Position numbers and translations under genes: made by a program. Positions 17,825 to 26,300 of a DNA stretch of 64,000 bases are shown here, one piece after another. The first letter of the stretch is position 1. Every line of letters starts with the position of its first letter. Source of the stretch: Chamaesiphon minutus PCC 6605 (GTDB taxonomy: Bacteria; Cyanobacteriota; Cyanobacteriia; Cyanobacteriales; Chamaesiphonaceae); assembly GCF_000317145.1 (NCBI RefSeq), contig NC_019697.1:2294001-2358000 (forward strand). Reading direction: 5' to 3'. Below the pieces are notes generated by a model that saw only the letters and a list, made by a program, of their open reading frames with translations, searched no databases and had not been told where the DNA came from.

Positions 17825-18244
17825 TTATGGAGTCTGTTCTACGGTCAATCCGATTTCTTGTCCGTAAGATAGTTCGAGCGTATGACCGTCTGGATCTCTT
17901 AAAAAAGCCCAGTAGCCAATTGGATATCCAGAATCTTTGGGTGCTTGTAGCAGAAAACCTTCCTGTTTGGCTTTGTCGCATAGAGCATCGATAACTTCCC
18001 GACTCTGACACCCGACTCCGAGATGCGCGAGGGGAGAAAGAACCGACTGCACCGAACTTGTCTGAATCAGCACGATGACAAACGGACGAGTGCGGTCAGA
18101 AAGCCATACCACGGCAACACCTGTTTCTGCATCGATGCGATGATGAATTACTTGCATTTGGGCATAGACAGCGTAAAACTGAATACTGCAATCGAGATCT
18201 GTAACGGGGAGTGCAATGTGAGTTAGTCCGAGATCGATCGTCAT
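17825..18244 (-). CDS. VOC (glyoxalase/bleomycin resistance fold) protein
   Basis: 139 residues forming two beta-alpha-beta-beta-beta modules. The first begins GLTHIALPVTDLDCSIQFY with a His metal ligand, the second ends AFLRDPDGHTLEL with the His/Glu ligand pair. These ligands suggest a metal-dependent enzyme or binding protein; the substrate cannot be named. The downstream neighbour is a membrane protein; upstream is a scar made of hydrolase and NTF2 gene pieces. Confidence 0.85.
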   Translation of the reverse strand: MTIDLGLTHIALPVTDLDCSIQFYAVYAQMQVIHHRIDAETGVAVVWLSDRTRPFVIVLIQTSSVQSVLSPLAHLGVGCQSREVIDALCDKAKQEGFLLQAPKDSGYPIGYWAFLRDPDGHTLELSYGQEIGLTVEQTP

Positions 18245-18272
18245 AATTTACCTCACGCTTTACTGATGTACG

Positions 18273-18358
18273 ATATTTATTTTTGAACGCCAATCTTCTC
18301 TGATTCTTTGTTCTTTAACTTCAGCATCGAATATCCTCAGCAAGAGATTGGGGATTTA
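18273..18358 (-). pseudogene. Fused remnant of hydrolase 3' end and NTF2-like gene 5' end
   Basis: About 59 bases (18273-18331) are identical to the 3' end of the hydrolase gene at 27244-27302 (coding KNKESEKIGVQK and stop). The next 29 match the first codons of the NTF2-like gene at 28388-28416 with a few changes (INPQSLAEDI against MNPQSLAEDI). The intervening 1.1 kb is absent, so this is a deletion scar of a duplicated copy. Confidence 0.85.
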
Positions 18359-18397
18359 TTAGGGGCTTCTCCATAACGATCTGGGAGTGAAAGATTG

Positions 18398-19147
18398 TTA
18401 TGCGGCTCCACGACGACCGACAACAATTGGTTGGTGGAGGATTCCGTCTAACCGTTGGACATGAGTGAAGCCGACCTCTTGGAACAGAAACATCAACCGC
18501 TCGACTGTAATCGCATAGTAGCGATCTAAGCCAGCAGTAACGCTAGCAGGAGTTCCTACCCTCGCCTCACGCACAAAATACATGGCAACATCATAAACAT
18601 CATCGTTCCAATCGCGAGTTTGAAACACGAAGTAACGATCGCTGCCGCGAACGCGGAATCCATAGGACAACATCTGTGGGGACGATCGATCCTCATCCTC
18701 ACGGTAGTCGCGCAGATTGACGATCGCGATCCCATCCGTCCGCAAGCAGTTGTAGAAACCTTGGAGTGCGATCCGGACTTCATCTTCTCCAGGGAGGTGT
18801 GGCAGCGAGTTGTCGGCACTTAACACCACATCAAAGCCGGAACCATGAACTTCGGTACACTGTCGCATATCTGCCACTTTGAATGTCATGTCGAGTCCGC
18901 GTGAGATCGCTTCTGTGCGTGCTCGATCGACTGCTGCTGCCGATAGATCGGATGCCGTCACGGTATGTCCCAGGGCTGCGAGGCCCAGTGCTTGCGTGCC
19001 AATACCGCAAGAAACATCCAGAATCGATCGGGGTGCCGAACCCATTAAAGTAGTGACGACATCGTTCAGTGCGTCTGCCTGCTGTTTAATGGCTTCGTCC
19101 CAGTTGGGATAAATAAGGTGATAAAGACTGGCAATGTCATCATACAT
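18398..19147 (-). CDS. SAM-dependent methyltransferase
   Basis: 249 residues from ATG 19147. Class I Rossmann methyltransferase: motif I SILDVSCGIGTQALGLAALG, motif II TASDLSAAAVDRAR, then FKVADMRQ and VVLSADNSLPHL. The N-terminal YDDIASLYHLIYPNW is typical of the small-molecule methyltransferases related to glycine/sarcosine N-methyltransferase-like proteins. The substrate is unknown. Neighbours give no pathway. Confidence 0.88.
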   Translation of the reverse strand: MYDDIASLYHLIYPNWDEAIKQQADALNDVVTTLMGSAPRSILDVSCGIGTQALGLAALGHTVTASDLSAAAVDRARTEAISRGLDMTFKVADMRQCTEVHGSGFDVVLSADNSLPHLPGEDEVRIALQGFYNCLRTDGIAIVNLRDYREDEDRSSPQMLSYGFRVRGSDRYFVFQTRDWNDDVYDVAMYFVREARVGTPASVTAGLDRYYAITVERLMFLFQEVGFTHVQRLDGILHQPIVVGRRGAA

Positions 19148-19189
19148 AATCAATATATTTTTTAGTCAAGAGATAGTAAGCGATCGCGA

Positions 19190-19516
19190 TTAAAGCCACT
19201 GGATTAGTTGAGATTGCCAACGCCAGTTAAGCGAATGGTGCCGACGATTTCGCAAGGCGAACGCTATGCGATCGAATTGATGTTTTTGAAGTTGGCGGTT
19301 GCCAGTATTTTCCCGCTCGCTAGGAGTTAGAGTCGCAGCATCTGGTTTTAGTTCGGCAACTACTGGCGGATGAGACGTGTGGGTAAAGATATTCCGATGA
19401 ATACCGATTTTGGATAGATCGATTCTCCCGATGGAGAGGCTACGCGCCAACGAGTCAAAATAAAGTTGAATGCGATCGAGAATATTGGTAAATTTGATGT
19501 AGGACTTAGCTTTCAT
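19190..19516 (-). CDS. Hypothetical protein carrying a repeat insertion
   Basis: 108 residues from ATG 19516 (MKAKSYIKF), not recognised. It is basic and without membrane spans. The palindromic repeat at 19420-19452 supplies SLARSLSIGRI near residue 24. The start follows a 5' leader shared with 17014 and 22258. The downstream half (RQLQKHQFDRIAFALRNRR) has low-complexity basic character, so the gene may be decaying. Confidence 0.4.
   Translation of the reverse strand: MKAKSYIKFTNILDRIQLYFDSLARSLSIGRIDLSKIGIHRNIFTHTSHPPVVAELKPDAATLTPSERENTGNRQLQKHQFDRIAFALRNRRHHSLNWRWQSQLIQWL
19420..19452 (+). repeat. Palindromic repeat in hypothetical gene 19190-19516
   Basis: GATTCTCC-type arm followed by GGAGAGGCTACG(CG)CCAACG. 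Translated in frame on the minus strand as SLARSLSIGRI. Confidence 0.8.
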
Positions 19517-19584
19517 GACTGAGATACCTCTCAAAGTGTTTGAAATAATGGGAATGGTTAGTTAAGATTTGGGTGAAAATCGAT

Positions 19585-19830
19585 TCACAAAGATTGCTCC
19601 CAAATTGAGAAAGATTGAGATCGAGTCTCCACAGGAGAGGCTACGCCAACGTAGAGTTCGGTATCCGACAAATTTTCCAAGCAAAAGTGACGATCGGATC
19701 TGGCATAGTAGTCAGCAGTATCGGGGTCTGCGGGATTCCAGGGGTAATCGATCGTGGGTGCTGCCAGCAGACAATTTATTAAGTCGGCTTCGATATCGGA
19801 GATAGATCTGTTTTTATGTGTGGGTGACAT
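19585..19830 (-). CDS. Small hypothetical protein with repeat-derived C-terminus
   Basis: 81 residues. The first 60 (MSPTHKNRSISDIEADL, CLLAAPTIDYPWNP) look like a normal soluble protein. From about residue 62 the frame runs into the palindromic repeat (YVGVASPVETR) and then into sequence also found in the non-coding region at 17258. The original C-terminus has probably been lost. No family is recognised. Confidence 0.45.
   Translation of the reverse strand: MSPTHKNRSISDIEADLINCLLAAPTIDYPWNPADPDTADYYARSDRHFCLENLSDTELYVGVASPVETRSQSFSIWEQSL
19623..19651 (+). repeat. Palindromic repeat at the end of gene 19585-19830
   Basis: GAGTCTCCACAGGAGAGG followed by CTACGCCAACG, near consensus. It encodes YVGVASPVE on the minus strand. 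Confidence 0.85.
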
Positions 19831-20031
19831 GAATTTTTCCTTATACGAACTTAGTTGACATGAGTGAAATAATTTCTCGATTCAAATTTCATAATCGGCA
19901 ATTGATTTAGATTGCTTTTGGCATTAAATGTCGATCGCCGATTTTTGAAACAATTTATTGACAAGCGATCGCTTATCCATTTTTATCAAGTATTTTTATC
20001 TTTTAACACTTCTGCTCCATTACTAATTTGA

Positions 20032-20541
20032 TTAAACTGTTATCGGTTCGATCGAGCAACTGGTAGGTCGCTCGATCGATTCTAGTTTCATGACTTCTAG
20101 ATATTGGGGTGTGAATTCCGGTGGCAGAAATTCAAATAGAATCCGATTCTCGACCCAAAACTCAACTAGACTGAATCGAGCATCTCCCTGTTTGCGAGTT
20201 AATACTCTCCACCCTTCCTGTTGCCCGATCTGCTCGATCTGCTGCTGACTAGTAGGAACTGAAACAGCAGCATGGATAGCCACCAAATTGGTGGGAGTAG
20301 CTTGAATTACTTTCACTGGATCGGCATCAGTACTCGGACTCAATACATTTCCTTCTTTAAATACCACAACATGAGTGCCATAGTCGTCGAAAGGTATAAC
20401 GATATAACTATAACTATTGGAAACTAGGAATTTGTATGCCTTCCCATTCAAGATTTTTGCTAAGACACTAGCTACTCGCAATGGATCGCGAGCGTCGATT
20501 CTCGTTCCGAGAGGCTTCGCCAACGAAATATGATGAATCAT
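20032..20541 (-). CDS. VOC-like protein, paralogue of the gene at 28437
   Basis: 169 residues from ATG 20541, selected because the paralogue at 28913 starts with the same MIHHIS. Shared features: GTHVVVFKEGN / GTAIEVMPKS, a P-T-N-L-V-A-I-H-A-A-V module, GWRVLTRKQGDARFSLVEFWVENRILFEF / GWRAVRCRRG...DLIELWVENQVMLEL. It is probably a binding or enzyme protein of the glyoxalase-like fold, function unknown. A palindromic repeat at 20496-20525 inserts about nine residues (KPLGTRIDA) right after HHISLA, absent from the paralogue. Confidence 0.75.
   Translation of the reverse strand: MIHHISLAKPLGTRIDARDPLRVASVLAKILNGKAYKFLVSNSYSYIVIPFDDYGTHVVVFKEGNVLSPSTDADPVKVIQATPTNLVAIHAAVSVPTSQQQIEQIGQQEGWRVLTRKQGDARFSLVEFWVENRILFEFLPPEFTPQYLEVMKLESIERPTSCSIEPITV
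20496..20525 (+). repeat. Palindromic repeat in VOC-like gene 20032-20541
   Basis: CGATTCTCGTTCCGAGAGG then CTTCGCCAACG. Read in frame on the minus strand as SLAKPLGTRI. The paralogue at 28437 lacks it. Confidence 0.85.
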
Positions 20542-20620
20542 GAGATTAACTCCGTTAGATAAGATCGATCTTTCAAAAAGTTTGGTGATGCTCTCGATCG
20601 CGTGGTGTCCCCTTTGGTGA

Positions 20621-21463
20621 TTAGCGGCGCGACCGAATTCGATCGAATGAATCATTGACAAGCAGCACTTCAGGCAGTTGCTGTTGGCTAGCCTTGGGCG
20701 CGATTCTCCAAAGGAGAGGCTGCGCCAACGATTTGTGGACGGTGCTTTTGAGTCGATCGGGACATTCCTTTTTAATCTGGGCTAAGGACTCTGGCCACCG
20801 AGTCCGATCGATAAATACTGCACCATCAGGACTCCAAGCCGCTTCCAAAATCATGCCACTGTGAGGAGTACGGGTTTGAATGCTCAGTCGGTCATAGATG
20901 TCAATGGCTGTCCCATCTCTAGTGTGAGCGCGACCATTTCCGCAATAATCAGCCCGAACCATGCGAGTACAAGCTTGATGGAAATCTCGCAGCGATCGCC
21001 CCCGAACTGTTTTCCAGGGTTTATAACCAAACCGAACGCATTTGGCTAAAACCCCATTGGTACAAGCAAAGGTAATGCGGCCATTCTCATGGTGTTTACC
21101 CGTTCGATCCCAAGATCCCGAAAGGGGAATTGCTTTAGCCACATTGTGGCGATCTGGTTGGCAGTAATTTTGCCACTGTTCGGAGACTAGATCGCGGTAA
21201 AGAATGGTGTAGAGATAAATCTCCCGTTCGGGATCTTGAGGATCTAAGTCAACATGAGCGATTTTGAGTTGGAGATCTCGCCCACCTTCAACAACCGTTA
21301 GTTCGGTTCCGGCTACATCCTGTCCCTCGATCGTCAGATCCTCCACCGCGCGCCAATTCAGGTTTCTCTGGACTTGAATGGATGCAACGATCGTCAGGAG
21401 ACAGCCCATTGCCAAAAGCCAGGAAGCAGACATTTTTTGTGTAAATCTCATGGCAAACTTCAT
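20621..21463 (-). CDS. Secreted ADYC-domain protein
   Basis: 280 residues with an N-terminal signal sequence (SWLLAMGCLLTIVASIQVQ). The diagnostic motif is ADYCGNG with HTRDGTAIDIYD (about 170-190), preceded by NGRITFACTNGVLAKCVRFGYKPW. These are the hallmarks of the ADYC domain, known mainly from myxobacterial exported proteins of unknown role. Cysteines in FACTNGVLAKC, ACTRM and DYC probably form disulfides outside the cytoplasm. A palindromic repeat at 20701-20730 adds SLAQPLLWRIA near the C-terminus. It is followed (upstream in sequence) by a pentapeptide-type secreted protein, the usual companion region of ADYC proteins. Confidence 0.75.
   Translation of the reverse strand: MKFAMRFTQKMSASWLLAMGCLLTIVASIQVQRNLNWRAVEDLTIEGQDVAGTELTVVEGGRDLQLKIAHVDLDPQDPEREIYLYTILYRDLVSEQWQNYCQPDRHNVAKAIPLSGSWDRTGKHHENGRITFACTNGVLAKCVRFGYKPWKTVRGRSLRDFHQACTRMVRADYCGNGRAHTRDGTAIDIYDRLSIQTRTPHSGMILEAAWSPDGAVFIDRTRWPESLAQIKKECPDRLKSTVHKSLAQPLLWRIAPKASQQQLPEVLLVNDSFDRIRSRR
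20701..20730 (+). repeat. Palindromic repeat in the ADYC gene
   Basis: CGATTCTCCAAAGGAGAGG followed by CTGCGCCAACG. Read in frame on the minus strand as SLAQPLLWRI. Confidence 0.85.
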
Positions 21464-21595
21464 GACAGTTATGGGAGATGGCTCTCTTCAATCGATCGTG
21501 AATACCACCACCTCCAGACCCTCCGCCCTCCTGGAGCCAGAAGCCGCCAATTAGTTTCAGATTGTGGTATGGAGGTTATGGCCGATCGAAATCCG

Positions 21596-21991
21596 TCAAT
21601 CGCTTCTTTTAATCTTGAGCGCAAGTTGGCCGCCTTCTAGATGGAGTTTTGACATGGGCTTTTGGTTAAGAATAGCCGTTACCGAGGTCGGTGAGGTCGA
21701 TCCAAACCTTTTAAAGTGGACTCCGTTCGCACTAAGACCAGTCCCATTCAAGTTTGCTCCATTCAAGCTCGTTCCATTAAAGCTCGTTCCATTCAAGCTT
21801 GCTCCATTCAAGCTCGTTCCATTTAGGATAAGACCATTTTCGTTGAGATTTTTCTCCGTGGCTGTGGTAGCAGGGCGATTACCTCCGGTAGGCTCGCCAA
21901 CGATCTGGATCGCTAAAACTGTAGCCAAGCAGAGTCCTGCTGTTAGGATGAGTTGAGATAGCTTAGTGCTTTGAGTAAGTTGATTTAACAT
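21596..21991 (-). CDS. Secreted protein with NGTSL-type pentapeptide repeats
   Basis: 131 residues. A signal sequence (LSQLILTAGLCLATVLAIQIVG) is followed by about eight tandem pentapeptides of the form L-N-G-[TA]-[SN] (residues about 50-90). A tail then ends GGQLALKI, similar to the start of the ADYC protein's body (GGRDLQLKI). In myxobacteria such NGTSL repeats precede the ADYC domain in one polypeptide; here the two are separate adjacent genes. Possibly a split or duplicated form of one protein. Exported, role unknown. Confidence 0.7.
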   Translation of the reverse strand: MLNQLTQSTKLSQLILTAGLCLATVLAIQIVGEPTGGNRPATTATEKNLNENGLILNGTSLNGASLNGTSFNGTSLNGANLNGTGLSANGVHFKRFGSTSPTSVTAILNQKPMSKLHLEGGQLALKIKRSD

Positions 21992-22065
21992 TGGTAATTC
22001 TCCTGTTTGTAATCTGTGCGGATTTGTAGAAGTTGAGTTTGTGGAAATCGATCGATTGCCAAAAT

Positions 22066-22257
22066 TTAGCGATCTACACTTTCACATTTAGCTGGCTCTG
22101 GAGCGGGTTGCTGTTTGTCAATTGTTGGTTCTTTTGCTTCGAGATTTTCAACGGGTGGCGTTACAGTCCGATCTGTGCTAGATGAATCTTGAGCGTAACT
22201 GGGGAGAGCCGACAAACAGACGACTGCGACTAGAATGATGAATGAATAGTTTTTCAT
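22066..22257 (-). CDS. Small secreted protein
   Basis: 63 residues: signal peptide MKNYSFIILVAVVCLSALPSYA with cleavage after YAQ or just before, then a 40-residue Pro/Glu-rich mature part containing a single Cys near the C-terminus. The upstream leader (22258-22295) is shared with two other genes. Function unknown. It is the outermost gene of the secreted cluster 20.6-22.3 kb. Confidence 0.6.
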   Translation of the reverse strand: MKNYSFIILVAVVCLSALPSYAQDSSSTDRTVTPPVENLEAKEPTIDKQQPAPEPAKCESVDR

Positions 22258-22291
22258 GGTGTTTGGAATAGTGAAAATGGTTAGTTAAGAT

Positions 22292-23063
22292 TTAGTTGAA
22301 AATCGCTCGTGTAATTAAATTACTGATTAAAATGTCATGGTCGGAGATCGCTAGACGATCGTATCGATCGTCTAGATCGCGAGCGTGTTTTTTTGTTGCA
22401 TAGGAGAGCAGCTCGTGCGTCCAAGCTTCAAATAATGCGAAGACTTCATCAACAAGCAATAGGCTATGTGCTTGGGTTGTTTCATCCAGCGAAATTTCAG
22501 CAATCTCAAGGCGATTGCTTCCTGCCGAATGTCCAGACTCCAGCGCAAAATGGAATTCTCCACAATAACGAAGTTCGATTCCGCGTCGGCGTTCGATTGC
22601 CGTTGCCAGATCGAGCATGGTACCAAAGAGTACGTTTCCGGTCTCTTCAATTGCTTCAATGATGGCAATCCGTTCGATTGCACTTGCCCGATCGATTAGA
22701 GCAGCTAGTCGGTAGGTTAGGATGCGGTTTTGGCGGGTCTCCTCACTCCAGAGAAACCGCATCCATGCGGATGGGGTGCAGAGACGATCGAAACCCAACT
22801 TAGCGAAGTCTTCAAGGTACCAAGGCCAGTGTCGATCGTCCTCATAGGTATGGATATTGACTCGCTGTTGGTATCGATCGGTAGTGGGTTCCTCGCGGAG
22901 CAGATACTTGTTGATGTCGCCAAAGCTGAGAATGAAGTGTGCCATGCAAGGATAGAAAGCAAGCCGCGCCTCTTCAGTCAGGCTGGCATCGCGCATATAT
23001 AAAACAATGGCAGATTGGCATAGGCTTGCTTATGTTCTGCGATTTTTCCCAATATGGGTTTCA
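22292..23063 (-). pseudogene. Frameshifted conserved hypothetical gene
   Basis: The main frame (22292-22996) encodes about 234 residues beginning at MRDASLTEEARLAFYPCMAHF. The natural start appears to be ATG 23063, in another frame: MKPILGKIAEHKQAYANLPLF. The two frames meet in a TATATATG run around 22996-23003. Joined, they read like one continuous protein (HKQAYANLPLFY then MRDASL). A one-base loss in the TA run or a sequence error explains this. The body is helical (HFILSFGDINKYLL, ELLSYATKKHARDLDDRYDR) with a His/Glu/Asp-rich pattern like heme-oxygenase-like helical proteins; that resemblance is only a suggestion. Confidence 0.65.
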
Positions 23064-23176
23064 TGACGAGCTGCTCCGTTGTAATTGAATGGTGGTAAAA
23101 CTTTTTGCTTGTAAATGCAATCTGGTTTTCTCCTCTGTCGATAGTGAGTTGGATTGATGTCGGGATCGACTTGCTC

Positions 23177-23331
23177 CATATCCTCAGAATATGCGCCCCC
23201 ACATAGTTTGACAGCCAGAAAAGATCGGAGAAAAACTGCTATTGACGATCGGAAAAGATCGGATCTTCGATTGTAATTTACGAATTATCAGGACTAGAAT
23301 AAGACTAGACATTCTGGCAGGATCTTTGCCG
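23177..23331 (+). promoter_or_regulatory. Promoter region of WD40 gene 2 (copy 2 of the triplicated leader)
   Basis: Aligned with 6831-6986: TTGACAGCCAGAAAAGATCGG, a second AAAAGATCGG, the GACTAGAATAAG -10-like box and GGCAGGATCTTTGCC before the ATG are conserved. This marks the left edge of the duplication. Confidence 0.6.
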
Positions 23332-26300
23332 ATGACAGCAGATGAAGCCTTAGCGTTACTCGATCGACTGCTTCAATCTCAAAGTCTCCGCGATATTCAA
23401 GAGCAGGTGTTTCGTCACGCTTGGGAAGGTCGCACCTACCCCGATATGGCAGAGCTAATCGGCTATGATACTGGTTATATCCGCGATATCGGCTACGAAC
23501 TGTGGCGACAATTGACTCAGGTATTGGGCGAACCCGTCACCAAAAATAATTTGCAAGCGGTATTGCGTCGCCAGCGAGATCGTTCGCCTAAATTAGCTGT
23601 GCCAGAAGTTACCCAAACTTCACCCCCAGATCGAGATTGCTATTGGGGCGAGCAGATCGATGTTTCTAGCGTCATTGGGCGTGGAAATGAACTCCAGCAG
23701 TTGGAACGATGGCTGGATAACAATTCTGAAGTTAATCCCCTTGAGCCACGTTGTCGGCTGATTTCGATCGTCGGCATGGGTGGCATGGGTAAAACATCAA
23801 TTGCCGCCAAACTCACTCAAAAGTTAGCAGCCGATCGCAAATTCGAGCGCATTGTCTGGCTGTCTCTCCGCAATGCCCCACCGCTAGATAAAATTCTCTT
23901 TCAACTTATTGCCTTTGTCTCCCACCAACAGCAGACGGAACCTGCGGATACTGTGGATGCTCATATCTCGCAATTGATGGCATATTTACGCACTACTCGC
24001 TGTCTGATTGTCTTCGATAATTTTGAATCGATTCTCTCCCATGGCGGTTATCGGGAAGGTTATGCTGGATATAGCGAACTTCTCCGCCGGATTGCGACCG
24101 AACATCATGCTAGTTGTTTATTATTAACCAGTCGGGAAAAGCCCAAAACTTTGATTCATTTAGAAGGAGAATCTGGGACAGTTTGCACGTTGGATTTACT
24201 TGGTTTGAGCGAAATAGAAGTAGCCGAGATCGGTTCTGTGAATGGTTGTCATACAGACGATTCCAGCGATTGGCATCAATTACAGCAATCTTATTCTGGC
24301 AACCCATTAGCAATTAAAATTGCGGCGACGACCATTCGGGATTTATTCGACGGTAGCGTGAGCGCGTTTTTAGAACAGGGGGTAATTCTCTGCAATGGGA
24401 TTGAGGCTTTACTGGCACAGCAATTCGCTCGATTGTCCGAGATCGAGCAACAGGCACTGTACTGGTTGGCGATCGGGCGTGAAGCTGTATCGATCGCCGA
24501 ATTGTTAGCTGACTTCATTCCTAGCGGTTATCGAACGCAAGTTTTAGCCGCATTACAATCGTTAGATCGGCAAAGTTTGATTGAAAAAAGTTCGGGATGT
24601 TTTACCCTGCAACCCGTGGTGATGGAATATGTCACTGCTGTATTTATCGAGCAGATTTGCGAGGAGATTACGACATTAGATGTAGCAATTTTTAATAGTC
24701 ATGCACTGATTCAGGCTCAGACTAAAGACTATGTACGCGAAAGCCAAGTGCGGATGATATTAGTGCCGCTGGTCGATCGACTTATGGGTAAATTGCGATC
24801 GAAACCAGAAATTAAACACCAACTCGATCGATTATTAGTGAAATTGCGAACGGAATTTGCTGATACTGACGGTTATGCAGGTGGCAATTTAATTAACCTG
24901 TTGCGGCACTTACAGATCGACTCTAGTGGCTATGATTTTTCCGGTTTGTGTATTCGACAAGCTTATTTACTAGGCATGAATTTACACGATACTAATTTTG
25001 CAAACACCGATTGGGTCAACTCAGTTTTTACCGAAACCTTCAGTAGTATTCACTCTGTCGCCTTTAGTCCAGACGGTTGCTGGTTGGCTAGCGGCGATTT
25101 TAACGGTGATATTCGGTTGTGGGATACCCGCACTCAGCAACTGCAATCGATCTTCAAAGGTCACAGCAATTGGGTACGAGCGATGGCTGCCAGCCCCGAC
25201 GGTCGAACGCTAGCTAGCGGCAGCTTTGGCTGCCCCATCCGGCTGTGGGATGTCGCTACTGGTGAATGCTTGCAGACCTTCGCCAACAGCAACCAGCCAG
25301 TCAATTCAGTGGCATTCAGTCCCGACAGCAACTTATTAGTCAGTGGTTGCGATAACTTCTTCGTCAGTGGTAGCAACAATTGGACGATCGGGATCTGGGA
25401 TGTCAACACTGGCGAATGCTTGAAAACATTCGCCGACTATACCGAGGCAGTTTTTTCAGTGACATTCAGTCCCGACGGTCGATCGATCGCCAGTGGCGGT
25501 GCCGATGCAAATATTAAACTGTGGCATGTTCGCGACGGACGATGCTTTAAAACAATACCAACCCATCAAGGCAAGATCTTTGCAGTCGCCTCTAGTCCAG
25601 ATGGTTCGACCATCGCCAGTGGCGGAGAGGATGCCACCGTCAAACTCTATGATGTCAACACGGGCGAGTGTTTGAGAACTTATGTGGGACATAGTAATGA
25701 GTTGAAGTCGGTCATCTTCAGTCAAGATGGTCAAACGCTCATTAGTAGCGGCAAGGATCGCAACATCAAGCTCTGGGATGTGCGGACGGGACGGTGTTTG
25801 AAAACACTGGTCGGGCATGAGGATTGGATTTGGTCGATCGCTTACGTTGGCGTAGCCTCTCGGAACGAGAATGCGACTCATCAGATCTTGGTTAGTGGCA
25901 GTGAAGATCGCACGGTCAGGCTGTGGAGCGTGAGTACTGGCAAATGTTTGAGAATTTTCCAAGGCTATGCAAATACGATCTATGCGATGGCTTTTGTCCC
26001 CCCATCTGCTGATGCTCGACCGATGCTAGCTGCTGGATACTTTGGTGGCGGGTTACGACTGTGGAATATTGAGGACGTTGTCGTAGCCTCCCCTTCGGGG
26101 AATCGATCTACGAGTTTGAGCGGTCACAATAGTTCCATCAGAACAGTTGCATTCAGCCCAGACGGTCGAATCCTTGCTAGTGGGGGTAGCGGTGACGACC
26201 CGATTATCAAACTTTGGCGCGTCCGCGATGGGCAGTGCTGCCACATTCTATCCGGACATACCGATGGCCTTTGGGATGTGAAATTCAGTCCCGACGGTCG

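Noticed and set aside
23242-23331. Upstream TTG start extending WD40 gene 2 by 30 codons
   Set aside because: The extension is the conserved promoter block shared with gene 1 and the orphan copy; the ATG at 23332 is common to both paralogues.
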